The notes under the pieces are model-generated. The model saw only the letters and a program-made list of their open reading frames with translations, ran no database searches and was not told the origin of the DNA. Below, piece by piece: positions 1 to 12,900 of a stretch of 64,000 bases of DNA (position 1 is the first letter of the stretch; each line of letters begins with the position of its first letter). The position numbers and the translations under genes are program-made. This DNA comes from Phalacrocorax aristotelis (lineage: Eukaryota > Chordata > Aves > Suliformes > Phalacrocoracidae). The DNA is taken from the NCBI RefSeq assembly GCF_949628215.1, contig NC_134277.1:1805183-1869182 (forward strand). Direction: 5' to 3'.

Positions 1-3000
1 TAATGAGTTTTTGTCTGTTCGAAAACAGACTCTTTGTGGGGTGAGGTTGGTGGAGGGATTACGACAAACAGTGCCTGCTCACATCCCGGTTTGGAGGCTG
101 AACTTGTGTGTCAACAAGAAGCGGAGGTGAAAGAATTTCATTGGAATTGGGAGGGTGTTGGAGAGCTGTGAGACGGACCAGGAAGGTGAGGCTGAAGCAG
201 GACTCTGGGTCATGATTATATGCAAATGGGAAACAAATCTGTGAAGAACTGGAGGCAGGCAGGTTCAGCCTGCATTTGTACTCTACAGGTGAACTGGTAT
301 TATTGGCGGGAAGACAAGGGAAGGGAAACTTAGCTATGAGGGGCAAAAGGAGCAAGGTTTTTTGGCTCGGGAAATCCTCCATCTCTGCCACCATGGAATA
401 TTGCTGATCATGACTTCTGGACATTTCTCTAAAGATGCTGCCAGGAGCTCTGGGTTCAGTATTGCACTGAAAAAGGCCATTGCTCTTTTTTTGGAAACAG
501 GATGCATGCAACTTGTCATCACTAGCCTAAGACCTCATTCTCTCAGCTTTTGGCTTTACTGACTAAATGCCCTGTGTTCAACTGTTTTCCCAGCAATCAC
601 TAGGTGACCCACACAATCTGTGTTTGGGGTGATCTTGTTTGCTAGGAACCTGACTCTGCAGAGGCCATATGCCATCTTCTGTGATCCCAACCTCCAAATT
701 CTGTCCATGTCATTTGACACTTCAGGCCTGGCTGTGTCAGCGCTGACACGAAAGCAGTGGCCCCATGGTCCTGCTGAACTTTCATGGTTGTTGCTCAGCT
801 TGGGTTGGTCACACCTATCTCCAGACACATAAGAGACACCATGACAATCAGCTTGTCCCCCCATCACTGGGGGGAGAGTCTTTCCAGTCCTACCACTCCA
901 CTCAAGATCTAGAGGTGCCCCTCAACCCATTGGTCATACACAGAGCACGCTGACCCCGATATAGTAATCACAGGCATGCCTGAAGTCAGAATGCCTGTCA
1001 CACATCAGGGAAAAAAGGATGTTTATGCACCACATTTCCAGGGATGACCTAGAGCTACCCAAACCCAAGCAAGCATAGGGCTTGTAAAAGCACAACATCA
1101 CCCATTTATCATCTTCTCTTTGCTGCTTCTCATCCTGAAGCTGTGAAAACCAGTGCGGCATTTGCTTTTGGATCCTTCACGCTATTTTTCAATGCCTACC
1201 ACAGCTGAATGACACAAATTCTCCCATCATCGACAGCCCCAACGAACTGACCAAGGCGCAACAAATGGACCCAGAATTCCTGCAGATGTAAACCGAGCCA
1301 CCCTACTGACGTCAGCTGGACTATGCTGGGGTAGGATCTCTTACTGAGAGGCTGGCTCAGAATACCAGTGCTCTCACAATCACAATACATGATTTGTACC
1401 CACTAACATCTAGACAGATATGGCTATCAGCACGTGCAAATATCAAGTTACTGTTTCCCCAGTTAGAAACTCTCAGAGGAGCAGCGGGCATTTTGGTGCA
1501 CACCCAGTCCTGTGACTTTTTGCTGATGTATATAAATATGTCCGTGCCTTAAATGTGGCACAGGGTGCAGACTACTCTCCATCTGAAAAAACAGATTGGA
1601 TGCCTCCTGAAAAAGAGACTCCCCATCTTGACTGTGAGAAATGGGCTTTGTGCTGGAATATCGGAGTGAAATTCTGTCTTGAGTTATACAGAGAAGCCTT
1701 CTGGCTTTCAGCCTAGCAACAACCCATCCTAAGAGCTCATCAGATAAATAGTGGATGTAGTGAACGCTAGTTTTCTGGTGTTTCAGGGACTCTGGATGCC
1801 CTCTTGGCTAATAAGGCTGAATGCAAGTTTCAGCTTTAATTTTGCGAAATCACCAACTGGTTCAATTGCTTTCCTCTAACTGGTGGCTGATTTTTACAGA
1901 GCTTGCAGGTACTGGATGGCTTTAAAACCTCAGACAAAGGCCAAATTTGTTTAAAGCTTTCCTAGAGATTCAAGATTCCTTGAAAGTTATAGGTGCAAAG
2001 GTAAATACATGCAAGGGCACACACATGTAGATACATAACCAAAAAAATCTTATTTCTTTAGAGGACCAAATTAAATAAAAGCACTTTTGGACAGCTTAGA
2101 CACCCTTCAAGATTCAGGCTTTTATTCAAGAGTCAGAGATTAGAAAATAAACCTGGGTGGAGGAGAGGGAGGGCTATTACACCACATATATTTACAATGG
2201 TATTTCTTCCAAAAACGTCTGTTTTTTGGCCACTTTAGAGACAGGAACTGGGGTAAAAAGACCCCAGCTGGGTTCAGCTGAGCAAGGCCTCTGTTCTCCT
2301 TGCGAGAAGTGCACAGCAAGAGCAATGACGTCCCATGATTGCTGCCACAAGACACTCAGCCCTGCAGTCACGGTCTCCTAACTCCCAAAGCCGCCCTCCC
2401 CAGTGGGTAATGAGTCCTAATTGGCAGGTAACGAGAAGGGAAACAGGCCTCGGAAGGAGAGAAGGGGAAATGTGGCCTCTGCCATCTGGAAAGCTGGTCA
2501 CTCAAAAACAAAGACCTGCAACAGGAAACCACTTCTATCAACACGGTCGACAGCCTTAGACAGAAGCCAAATGTCTTTGGTTATAAGCAGGGCCAAACTT
2601 AGTAAAACAGATGGAGGGGGATGAAATCAAAACGGAACAGCTTTCACTCCTCGTGCCAGCGAGGATGCATCTCAAGTTTCCAGAGATACAGGAGCACATG
2701 GTGAACGTTTGCTCAGGATCTTGTTATATTTGCATGGTACCTGAGCGGAGGACGGCCATGTTTCCTGCCCCACTTATCTCCCCCCCACCCCTTCACACAC
2801 CCTCCAGTCCTAACTTTTCCTGTTCAGTGGGAACTGGGAAGGAAAATTGGTAACGACGCTATTCACTTCAGGCAGTGGTCCAAGGGGACTTTGCTTCCTC
2901 ACACCAAATTCGATGGTGATTCAATACACCCTGAAGGATTTGGGCTTCTCTTGAAGACCCAGAAGAGAATCATGGCTGGGAGATCATTGCTGCTGATGGT

Positions 3001-6000
3001 CTCAGCCCATCAGGTTGGCATGCACCATGCAATGAGAATGTTCCCGAGTGAGCTGCTTTCAACCGAGGCACTTTGAAAGACTTTCTAAACAATTTGAATG
3101 GAAAAAAACTGATGTCATGTGGATGTGTGGGGGAAATCTGGGACCATGCTGCGCAGCACAAAGCTCAGAGGTGAGAAAGAGTGATCCAATGTCTTGAGGA
3201 ACCAGGAAAGATTTACGGGTGGGCGACATAATTCTGAGTAAATTGGGTCTTCTGGCTTGCATGTAACTTTAACAACAAGCCATTGAGATGTAGGATTTAT
3301 TTTTCCTTCTAAAAACACCATTGCCACAACTCAGATGCTTCTCATCTAACTTTACCTACTACAGCACCTAAATTAGGAGCAGAGTCTTGTGGCAGCCCCC
3401 ATCCACCACAAAAGGCAAGGGATGGGCTCTGGAGGATGATTCAGCCCATCCTAAATCATGACTCCTGTTGGAGGAGCCTACACTGACTACTGGGAAGAGC
3501 TCAGCTAACTAGATCTTGACTTAGGCCTCTTGGTACCTCTCTGCATTGTGGGGGAGCATGTCTTCATGTCTACAAATAACCTTCAAGCTGTTGGCTTAGA
3601 TGGAAAAGCCTTCCTTAGTAAAACACCACTGTCATTCTTTGGTGTATCCCAGTATCTCCCAGTTTAGAAGGCTGGCCAGCTGGAGGACAAAATGCTGCAG
3701 TCCCTTGTCAAGAAAGACAGCAATTCAATGGCCAAGGGTGACATCTGGTCATAAACTACCCACAAGAAAACATATTCTTGATCATGTCTCCCACTAATGG
3801 GTGTCCTTGCTAACCAACAACTTGTTCAGCCTTTTCGCAATGAATAAAGTGCTATGAGGACTGCATTGCCTGAGTGTGGGTTTATGTGTATGCATTAATA
3901 TATGCTAGCAAAACCCAGAACCCATGCAATTTTCATTCCAGAAATTCTCAGCTGAAAACAAACCGACGATCCCTTACCCTCCTCTCTGCGTCCAGAATGG
4001 GCAGCAGTTATCTACGGATCATTACTGATGTGTTCCTGACTTGTGCTGTGGCAAAATGATCCCAACTATTCCTGGCAATGGGGCAACTGAGATAGTACTC
4101 TTCAAATCCTGACCAAGGACAGGTATGAACTTTCCTTTTAATCTTTGGGCTTCCTGCTGGTATTTGCATTCAAAGTCAATGGCTTCTAGAAAAACACAGA
4201 CTAAAGTATCCCCAGCCAGACCTTCTGGGCATGCAGTTCAGACCATCACAACTGGAGTGAGGGGAACCAGCCTGGAGGTCATGAGCTCATGTCTTGCCTG
4301 GATTAGGAAGGAATCCTCCAGGAGACACCAAATGGCATCCACCCATTTTGGTTTTCGCCTTTCCCGTGACAGAAATAACATGAAGCAACTGCACAGACTC
4401 ATCTGGGTCCCAAATAGACTTGCCTGCTCCTTTTGCACCAACCTGCCAGGCCCAGACATGCACACTGCTTTTCCACACTGTTCTCCAGGGCCTTCTAAAA
4501 GAGAGGATGGCAAATGCTGTAGCTACGAGCTATTTAAAACGATGCTGCCCATTCCCTATCCTCCCACATGTTGTCTCCCGGTGAGCGTGAAAGGTTAAGT
4601 GAACTTGGCACGTGTGAACTTGGACCTGGGGGGAGTTTGGAGTTTGCAACAAAACTGAAAGATGAGCGAGCTGCCCGGGTGGGATTTTGTTCCAAAAGGC
4701 TGCGTACGGTCTGCCGACGCTGGGAGAGGACACTGAGTGTCTTGCCTGATTCTGGGAAGATGTCCTGCTGAGCTGGAGGCATTTCAGCGCAAAGCTGATT
4801 CCTGTGCTTTAAAGGGCAACATCTTACTTGAACTACACAACCTCAGAGTCTTGCCTTTGGCCCTGGCATGTACGAGTCTTAATCAGCCCAGGGGTCCAAG
4901 GTCTGCCCAGGATCAAAAATCAAGGCTGAGACAATCACAGTGTTGTTTTCTAGGGAAAGGGGGGGAATCTAATTTTGGGACCCATAAGTTTTAGTCCCTC
5001 CCCATCCTAAGCCATGCAGTAGTCACAGAGACAGCCACCCTTATCCCATCACAGGACATTAATGGAGAAGCACCCCCCGGGAGTGTAAGAGACTGTCCGG
5101 CCCCTGATGTAGCTGGGGACAGACAAGGCGTGGAAAGGAAAAGCTTGGTGGGAGGGGAGAGAGGAGAGTGATGATGAGGAGCACTGGGAGAAGGGAGAAA
5201 AGCCATAAAGCTGGGAAAGAGATTAATTAAAAGAAGACAGATCAATGAATCAAAGGAAGACGAAGACCGTGTAGACCTGCAGCTCAGGAGAACAGCTAGG
5301 AACCTGAATCTCTTCTCTCCTCTGACACAGACTCATGGTGTGACCATGGGCACCTTCCTTCACTGTTCAGACTGTAAACTCTCTGGAGTAAAAAAAGCAC
5401 ACAAAACTGGCCAGCACAGGGGGGGTCAACCTCCTTTGGAAATCCTAATCAGGAGGAGATGTGGAAAAGGAAAATTAGTAAATAAACAAAGACCGTAGCC
5501 AAGTCAACAAGGGGTGTGGCAAAGGAAGTTTTGATTTGGGTTTTGACACTATGCCCTAATCCTCAGTATCTCTGTGTCCTGAGAAGGCCAAGGATTTGTC
5601 ACAGCTGCATATTCGCTGCTCCCTTCTGGTTTCATTTAGCCACGTGTGAGCGCGCCTGTGTGTGCAAGAGGTGGAGCTGCGGACCAACCTTAACCCTGCA
5701 CTTTTCTCAATTGGAAACAAATGGATGCTCTCTGTTTTCCATTCACTGGTTTTATAACAGTTTGAAATTAGACTGATGAGGTGTTTCCTTGCCAGCACCA
5801 TCTATCTTGGTCTAATTACACGGGCTGTGCTAATTGCAGGAGCCAACCTATAGAACCACAGCGTTCCTCTTCTACGCTTCTGGGGTAAGCATATGGGGGA
5901 ACTCATGTTCCTGCTCACTCCGTCTCTCCCTCTTGCGCTCTCTCCCTCTCCCCTGGGTGACTATGCTCCTGAAATGATAATTAAAGGATTGCAAAGAGAA

Positions 6001-7045
6001 GGGGACCTGGCAGAGAAACAGCGTTCCAGGCTCTGGAGAAGAGCCGTGGGTCTGGAGCCTGGCTAACAAAATGCGGAACAAAGAGCTGGAGGGAGGGAAT
6101 CCAGTAATCCAGAAAACTCGAGGCAAAGTGAGAAACAGCAGGTCTTGCAACACTTTCTCCCTGGTCTCTGCTTAGATAATATAGCTTGAAACACCAGGGG
6201 CAGTGAGATGCAAAGACACATCTAGCCCCTGCAAAGCTGCCGCTGGAGGTAAAGCAGGATGAGGACCCCCTTTCTTACAGCGAAGGAACTGAGATGCAGA
6301 GGGAGGCTAAGTGACACCACCGAGGCTATCCAGCAAGCCTGGCCAAGGCAGGAGCCTTAACCCATATCCAAACATGACCTCCCCCAGCAAGTCCAGCACC
6401 TGCATGGGGTGCAGGGAGACAGACAGATGGGCCTCAGGTCTATCCTTAGTTCCCTTCTTGAGACTGCAGAGGAGATTAGGGCTGGGCTGTATGGAGCTTG
6501 ATGGAAAAGGATGGCTGCACTCTGAAAACACGACACATGAAACTCCTGCTAAGACAAACAGAGACTGAACAGAGGAAAGGCTGTGAAACACCATGAGCCT
6601 TCATGCACCCTCTAGAGCTTGGGGCCTTAAAGCAGCAGCTGGGGCAGGAGTAGGGGAAGGATCACTCCCAACAACTCTGTCTTTTATTCCTGTTCCCAAG
6701 CACCTGCGATTATTCTTTATAAGAAACAGGGCCTGGGGCTGGATAGACTTTCGGCCTGATCCTGTCTGGTTTTTCTTAAGTTCCTGTAGAACAGGAGTGA
6801 TTGTGGTCTTGCTGGAAAATGGGGCTAGTAAAGTCAAAGTTGCCTTGATATAGAGGTAGGTGTGTAGATCTACAGATGGAAAGCCTTCAGCTTTGTCTTC
6901 TTTTTCTATACCTGGACACAATGGCTGCATTTACAGAGGCAAAATAAAACAAATCAGAGCCTTTTCCTTGTTGCTGTCCCTCTTGCCCTGTTGCAGGGCC
7001 TTCCCCATCCTGGGGCTGTGCTCATCCACACTCCTACCATGGGCA
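1..7045. other. Single-copy noncoding sequence, no gene seen
   Basis: Stops interrupt all six frames throughout. The longest open frame is 157 codons at 4125-4598 (+); it has no domain I recognise and no splice-site logic around it. No CR1 tail, LTR end, tRNA-like structure or long simple repeat was seen. Purine- and pyrimidine-rich patches occur but are short. The stretch is most simply intergenic or intronic bird DNA. Exons shorter than about 100 bp could be missed by eye. Confidence 0.6.
1307..1314. promoter_or_regulatory. Perfect palindromic CRE-type site (TGACGTCA)
   Basis: The eight bases TGACGTCA form the full palindromic cAMP-response element bound by CREB/ATF factors. The CpG inside the site has survived in a CpG-poor neighbourhood. 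No TATA box or CpG island lies beside it, so a promoter role is not supported. It could be an enhancer site or a chance match. Confidence 0.2.
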
Positions 7046-7262
7046 GGGACATGTTTCACTAGATCAGGTTGCTCAAAGCCCCATTCAACCTGACTTTGAA
7101 CACTTCTAATGATGGGGCATCCACGAATTCTCTGGTCAACCTGTTCTGCTGCCTCACTGTCCTTATGGTAAAAAAAATCTTCCTTACATCCAGTCTAAAT
7201 CTACCCTCTTTCAGTTTAAAACCATTGCCCCTTATCCTATCACTATGGGCCCTGGTCATCTC
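7046..7262 (-). mobile_element. CR1 LINE fragment, end of ORF2
   Basis: Read on the minus strand, 7059-7271 translates into a 70-residue stretch matching the C-terminal end of bird CR1 ORF2: a GNGFKLKEGRFRLDVRK block, then an R-TVRQQNRL block and a final VDAPSLEVFKVRLNGALSNL block. The usual 3' untranslated tail and ATTCTRTG repeats are missing, so the copy is cut at both ends. CR1 is a target-primed retrotransposon encoding endonuclease and reverse transcriptase; only the extreme end of that protein remains, so the copy is inactive. Confidence 0.88.
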
Positions 7263-9461
7263 CATGATCATTCCCAGTGAGCTACACTGAGAGTCTCACC
7301 AGGCCGGCTGCCTCCACAATCCCCCAGTTCATCCCAGCATCCTGGACCATGGGGGCCTGGAGGAGATCCAGGGCTTGCTTGCCAGTGGCCACTAGACCTG
7401 CTCTGCTGGAGAGCCCTGGATGGGAGCCAGCTGGTGACCTGCACCTCTGCTCCTCTCTCCTGTTGGAGAAGGGACCGTACCTGCACAGCAAAGGGATGGA
7501 GGAATTTCTCTGGCTTGTGCCTCTGTTCCTGTAGCTCCCAGCTGCAGCCAGCCCACACAGCAGGAGGCTTCGAGATGTTTGCTGCCATCTATGGCCAATA
7601 ATAAATAATGCAAAAGCAGGTAGAGAGCTGGGGTCTGGCTGCAGACTGGACTTCCCGCAGCACTGTGTCTTCACAGGGGTGCTCCTCTCCCATGGGGGCC
7701 AGGGCTGGTTGTGGGGATGGGTGCAGGGAGGTGCTGTCTGAAAGGGACTTTATAGCAAATCCTTTCCCAGCACAGCTATATTATGAAAAGCTTCTATCCT
7801 GGGATCCACAGGAGACCAGGGTTCTGCCAGTCATTTGTCTCAGAGTGGACCAATAACAGCTATTAATTGCAGAGACCAGAGAGACAGGAACTATCCGTGA
7901 TAGTCTGGGGGCTGTGAATGGTGCTGCATGGCAGCCAGGCGTTTCCTTCAGCCTATAGGAGCAGCACACACGCTCCACACTCACACTTGTCCTTTCCAGC
8001 GCAGAAGGCCTTTGATAGACATTTCTGCCCCTTCCTTTTCATGTCACTTCTCTCTCTTTTCCTTTTTACACTATGGTGTCTCCAGAGCAGATGCCTGGAG
8101 AACATCCAGCTCTGATTTTGGGACTGCCATTGCGTCAGCATCCTCCAAACCACAGAGAGTTATTTCACATGTACATGAAAGGTTTGAAGGTGGTGATTTT
8201 GTCCTGGCAGGCTTGGCACCAGATCATACATCATCTCTACACCCTCTTTGGTTTTCTACCAGATCAGCTGCAGCCACTGCTGTAGCACAATCCTGTTTTC
8301 TGTGTCCTGGCTAAAGCAGAAATGCAGGTGCTTGATCTTTCCCTGATTTTTTGGGATGTCACAGGTCACAGACACGGTTGTAAAGATCCTGGGATAACTG
8401 GGAGAGGGCTGGTTGTTCAGAACAGCTTGCAGCTTTGCAGCATCCCTTTATCAAGTTTTTCCTTCTCTTTTGACCTGTGCAACAAAAAGGGGGACAAAAA
8501 ATAGGTCCTCAAGGGTTTTCTCTGCCAGCATGGTAGATACAGCCAAGCACTGGGGAATGAGATGTGCGTCTGGGTCACGGACTGGGACCACTGGGGATCT
8601 GGATCATCTGGCAAGGCCCCCTTGAACACTAGGCTGTGTATCCCGTGTCAAAGTACAGAGTCGAAACTCCTCTTCCTCCTCACAACCCCACACGTGAGGT
8701 GCAGCTTGCTGAAGGTTTGATGTCTGCTGAAACTCAGAGAAGCAAGTGATCCTCATAACATCATGGGTCTGCCCAGGATCCCACAGGCAGCTTATGAAAA
8801 GCAATAATGTGATGTAAATAAGAGCCTCTCCATTTCCCCAGTGACCAAAAAACCCGCCCTTTCTGAACAGCGAGATGAAGGAGGGGGTCCTGTTGTGTTG
8901 CAGCCCACCATCCATGTCCTATCCTGCTGGAAAAGCCGCTTTTCTGTAATCTGTATTTGCCAATCCATGGGGCATAAAATCTGTCAGGTCTGATGTGCAT
9001 TTCTCACCAATTCTTGGCCCATGTCTCTCCTGACTGCGTGGGCCCTGAGAGTCACTGTGCCACATTTTAGCCAGCGCTGGGGTTTGATGGCAGGTTGGAC
9101 CTTGCTCCCTGGACAACGTTTTCCCTAGAGAACCCCACTGCATTAATTCCTGCCCCCTCCTCCCTTGACAACATGACCTCACATGCCAGAGACCTGCTTT
9201 CTGCTCCGTGGGCATGGGAGCTGAGGGCTGCATGAATATATCTGCCCCAGGGACTGAGAGCCCACGGGGGATCACTGCTGGTGGCTGAGACACCATGAAG
9301 CCATGTCTTTTCACCTCAGCACAAAGTGTGGAAACATTAATCAACCCTCCCTAATGCAAAACCCATGGAGGAACAAAGTCTGTGTTGCACCATATGGCTG
9401 CTACAAAGGGTATTTTGGTGAGCACATAGCGTGCAGGGAGCCCTTCACCCTCCGGGCTGGT
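7263..9461. other. Noncoding sequence between two CR1 fragments
   Basis: No gene is supported. Reading frames reach at most about 140 codons (8919-9344, minus strand) and show no recognisable domain. No further CR1 boundary, LTR or tandem repeat was found. The stretch lies between two minus-strand CR1 fragments from clearly different subfamilies, so it separates two insertion events. Confidence 0.5.
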
Positions 9462-9963
9462 GTCACGGACTCACAGACTGGCGGGGGTTGGAAGGGCCCT
9501 CTGGAGCTCATCCCATCCCACCCCCTGCTGGAGCAGGCACACCCAGAGCAGGGGCACAGGGCCGCGTCCAGGCGGGGGGTGAATGTCTCCAGGGAAGGGA
9601 CCCCACAGCCTCTCTGGGCAGCCTGTGCCCCTGCTCTGGCACCTGCAGAGGGAAGGGGTTTGTCCTCATGTTCAGGTGGAGCTTCCCGTGTTCCAGCTTG
9701 TGCCCGTGGCCCCTTGGCCTGGCGTTGGGCACCGCTGAAAAGAGCCCGGCCCCATCGTCCTGACACCCGCCCTTCAGATATTTATAAGCACTGATGAGAT
9801 CCCCCCTCAGCCTTCTCTTCTCCAGGCTGAACAGACCCAGGTCTCTCAGCCTTTCCTCCCAAGGGAGATGCTCCAGCCCCTGATCCCCTTGGCAGCTCTG
9901 CGCTGGCCTTGCTCCAGCAGCTCCCTGCCCTTCTGGAACTGGGGGGCCCAGAACTGGACACAT
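9462..9963 (-). mobile_element. CR1 LINE, GC-rich subfamily, 5'-truncated with intact 3' tail
   Basis: The minus strand carries the end of CR1 ORF2. Recognisable blocks are LRGDLISAYKYLKGGC, then FSAVPNARPRGHGHKLEH, then LHLNMRTNPF and QGHRLPREAVGS. The 3' end (low coordinates) finishes in the CR1-type tail, seen on the + strand as GTCACGGACTCACAGACTGG. The upstream edge stops abruptly in the segment reading as an FWAPQF motif, which is normal 5' truncation. ORF2 is frameshifted, so the copy is dead. It is very similar to the copy at 41,399-42,245 on the opposite strand and starts about 350 bp further into the element. The unusually high GC and CpG content compared with the flanks comes from this subfamily. 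Confidence 0.93.
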
Positions 9964-12900
9964 ATGTCAGGGAGTATAGCAGAGCCCCAAGGATGACACA
10001 TGGCATCAGCACAGGAGAGACACTCACTGGGTGGGATTTTCACCAGACTATCTGGAGACATTCTTTTAGGGGAAAATACTTTTAGGACAGGATTCCTTGG
10101 ATCTGCTTCACGCACCTCCTTTTGCACAGCGAGCGCCGTGCGCAGATAACATGTCCGTATACATGTACGTGGGGTAAACGGCGTGTTCAAGCACATGACG
10201 TGGGCTTGTTTGTAGGGTTGCTAGAAACACACCTGAGCTGTTCTACCAGCAGATGCACTTTGTGTGCAGCACAACCAGAATCACTGAGGGCTTTCCAGCT
10301 CCCTCCTGAGATACCATCACTGTGTGCACCTGGGCTCAGGCCACGCAAGGTTAACTGGGAGGTAATGGGGTGATGGGTGACCAGAGGCACAGATCTTCCA
10401 TGCTGTGAGTGAGGGCTCTTCTTCAGTCCCTGTGAGAGCCCAGACTTTCCAAGGGCATGGTCTTCTCCTTGACTACACCCCTCCAACAAGAACACAGCTT
10501 TAAGTTGCATCAAAGTACCCTACAGAAAACAGAAACTCAACTGACAGACTTCAGCTTAACACCATACAACTATCACCATTACCCAACAGATCAAATTTAT
10601 TTTCCTCTTTCAGTGAGCCATTTCACCCCCATGCAGGTTTCTGTCCCAAGCTCCACTTGGGCTGGGCCAGGCTTGGAGTGCAAACGCTCTCTCCTTCAAG
10701 GCAGAAACCCGAAGCGCTGCGTGCCTTATGCTCTTGGCCTCCATCCTCTTTCCTTCCTCCTTGCCCAAGAGCCATCGGATGAAGCAAATAACACAGCCTA
10801 ACTTAACAGGAAGATATTTATGCTCTCAGGGCAGTTTGGCCCTCCTCTGTCTCAAAGCTGTCACCTCTCAGTGTTGCATCCTGTCCCAAGTACTTCGTGC
10901 AGCTAAGTCAGAGGATCCCTGGGATGGGCTGAGTTCAACTCATGCACTTGTGGACTGGGACACAGGGACTTAAGCATGGCAGCAGGTCCCTCAAGAAGAC
11001 ACCCCCACCTGCATTGCAGCTATATTGTACATGGGTTCCCAACAGGTGGAAAGCCTCCTCCATCACATACCTGCTTGTCACACGCTAGGGACTTCGCAGA
11101 GCTGCGTGCCCGAAACGTGGGGTGCGGGTACATGTCCGAGAGGGTTTCAGTGTCCTGCTCAGTCTGTGCCTTAGTGTCTGGACATGTGTTAGCCTGCCTG
11201 CATCCATGCCTCGCTCAGGGTGTTTGCACCCCTCCCATGCCTGATTCCTGGTGCAAGTGCCGCTGTGCAAGCACATGCTGCGCGAGCACAGGGCTGCCTG
11301 TGAGCGTCGGGGAGCTGCACAAGCAAGCGTGTGGTGCCTCCCTCCCTCCTTCCTGGGGAGGGAGGAGAAAGCGTTCCCAGTGTGGATGGCCACTGCTAAT
11401 GGCCCAGGAATCCTCAATGCAGCTGTTTGTTCTGGCACCAGTGCAGCGAGGTCCTGAAGTCAGTTGAACCACATCGACTTCCCTGCCAGGGTCAGATTTC
11501 AGAGGTATGTGATTGGGGATGCCCCCACTGAATGTTTCCAGCACCTGGCCTCCGCCCCCTTCCCTGAGCTTGCCATCACTTCTGCGGGAGGGAAACCTAA
11601 GCCTTTTCAACACAGGCAGGAGAACGCAGCCGCCAGGAAAGTGATTTACAGCCCTGCGAAATCCCATCACCCGGCCAGCCCACGAGGCAACAGTGCTGCT
11701 ATTGTGACAGCCCGTTTGGCGATAGCAGAGGACCCCTGGGCCAGCCTCTCTTCCTCTCTTTCCTTCCTCCTCTTCCCCTCCCCAAAGCAGGTCCCATGGC
11801 CCCGTGACCCTCTGACATCTGGGGGACTTGTGTGGCAAAACACGTAAATGAGCTCCACGGTCTGGCTGGGTCTCTTGGAGCCAATGTGTCTGGTGTGGGC
11901 ACCATAATGTTTAACCTCAGAAATCAGAGAAGCTGAAACCGGGACGGGGTGGCAGGTTTACCTCCACAGCCCCAAGGAAACACCATCTCCTTCCAGTTCT
12001 GTTCAGCCCACCCCACGGGGAAGTCTCTATCAAGAGCATAGCTCGTGGGCAGAGATGGGCTCCTCCACAGGACCACGAAGCCCTCTTCAGAGCATCCCAT
12101 AGCAATGAGTCCCACATATCATTACCTGCCGTGTGAACTGCTGCATGCCCAGCTTCAAACCAGGGCAGGACAGTGATGTCTACCCATGCCTCAGACCTTA
12201 CAGGAGCTGAAAGGTAGTTTGCTGATGCCTTCTCTCTGCTCTGACTTCTGAAGCACCCAGGTGTACCCAGATTGCTAACTCAGCTCAGTCACATTCTTCA
12301 CTCCAGGTGAAATGAATTTGAGCTGTTTAGTTCAGAAAGTCAAATGGAGCTCAGTGACAGATCTGGGCACAGCAGGGAATGTGGTGGGAAATGGCATGGC
12401 TCTGAAGGATCATCCAATTGGCAGTCAGGATGTTTCCAGAGCCTACTTGTGACTTTGAACACAAAGATGCCCTGGCTGATGAGGGAAAAGAAGCATGTGT
12501 GCAAAAGCCCACAGTAGATCTGTGACAAAACCAGGTATAGAAATCAGCTTTCTCCACCTTATCCCACCAGCCTGACTTGATGACCAGCAAAGCCCTGCAT
12601 GAGTTCTAGTAAAGCTGGACAATTTCTTGATGCAAAACACTGTGGATGTTAAAAGTTTATGGGAACGCTGGACAGATTAAAAAACAAACAAACAAACAAA
12701 AAAGCCACTCAGGTCCGATATGTCCATGGGAAAAAAAGTCTTGCTCAGGAAGTCCCTGAACTTTGTATGGTTTGGGTATTGAAAGGAAGCATCGCATTAT
12801 GCTTGACCTGGAATATGTTTCCAAAGCCATCTGCTCTTGGCCACCTACAGAGAGGAGTCTCAGGAACATTTGCTGAGCTGTAGGGCTGCTCTTCGTAGAA

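Noticed and set aside
11215..11838. 207-codon open frame on the minus strand
   Set aside because: GC-rich, low in stops by composition, overlaps another frame of similar length on the plus strand, and contains no recognisable domain or splice logic.
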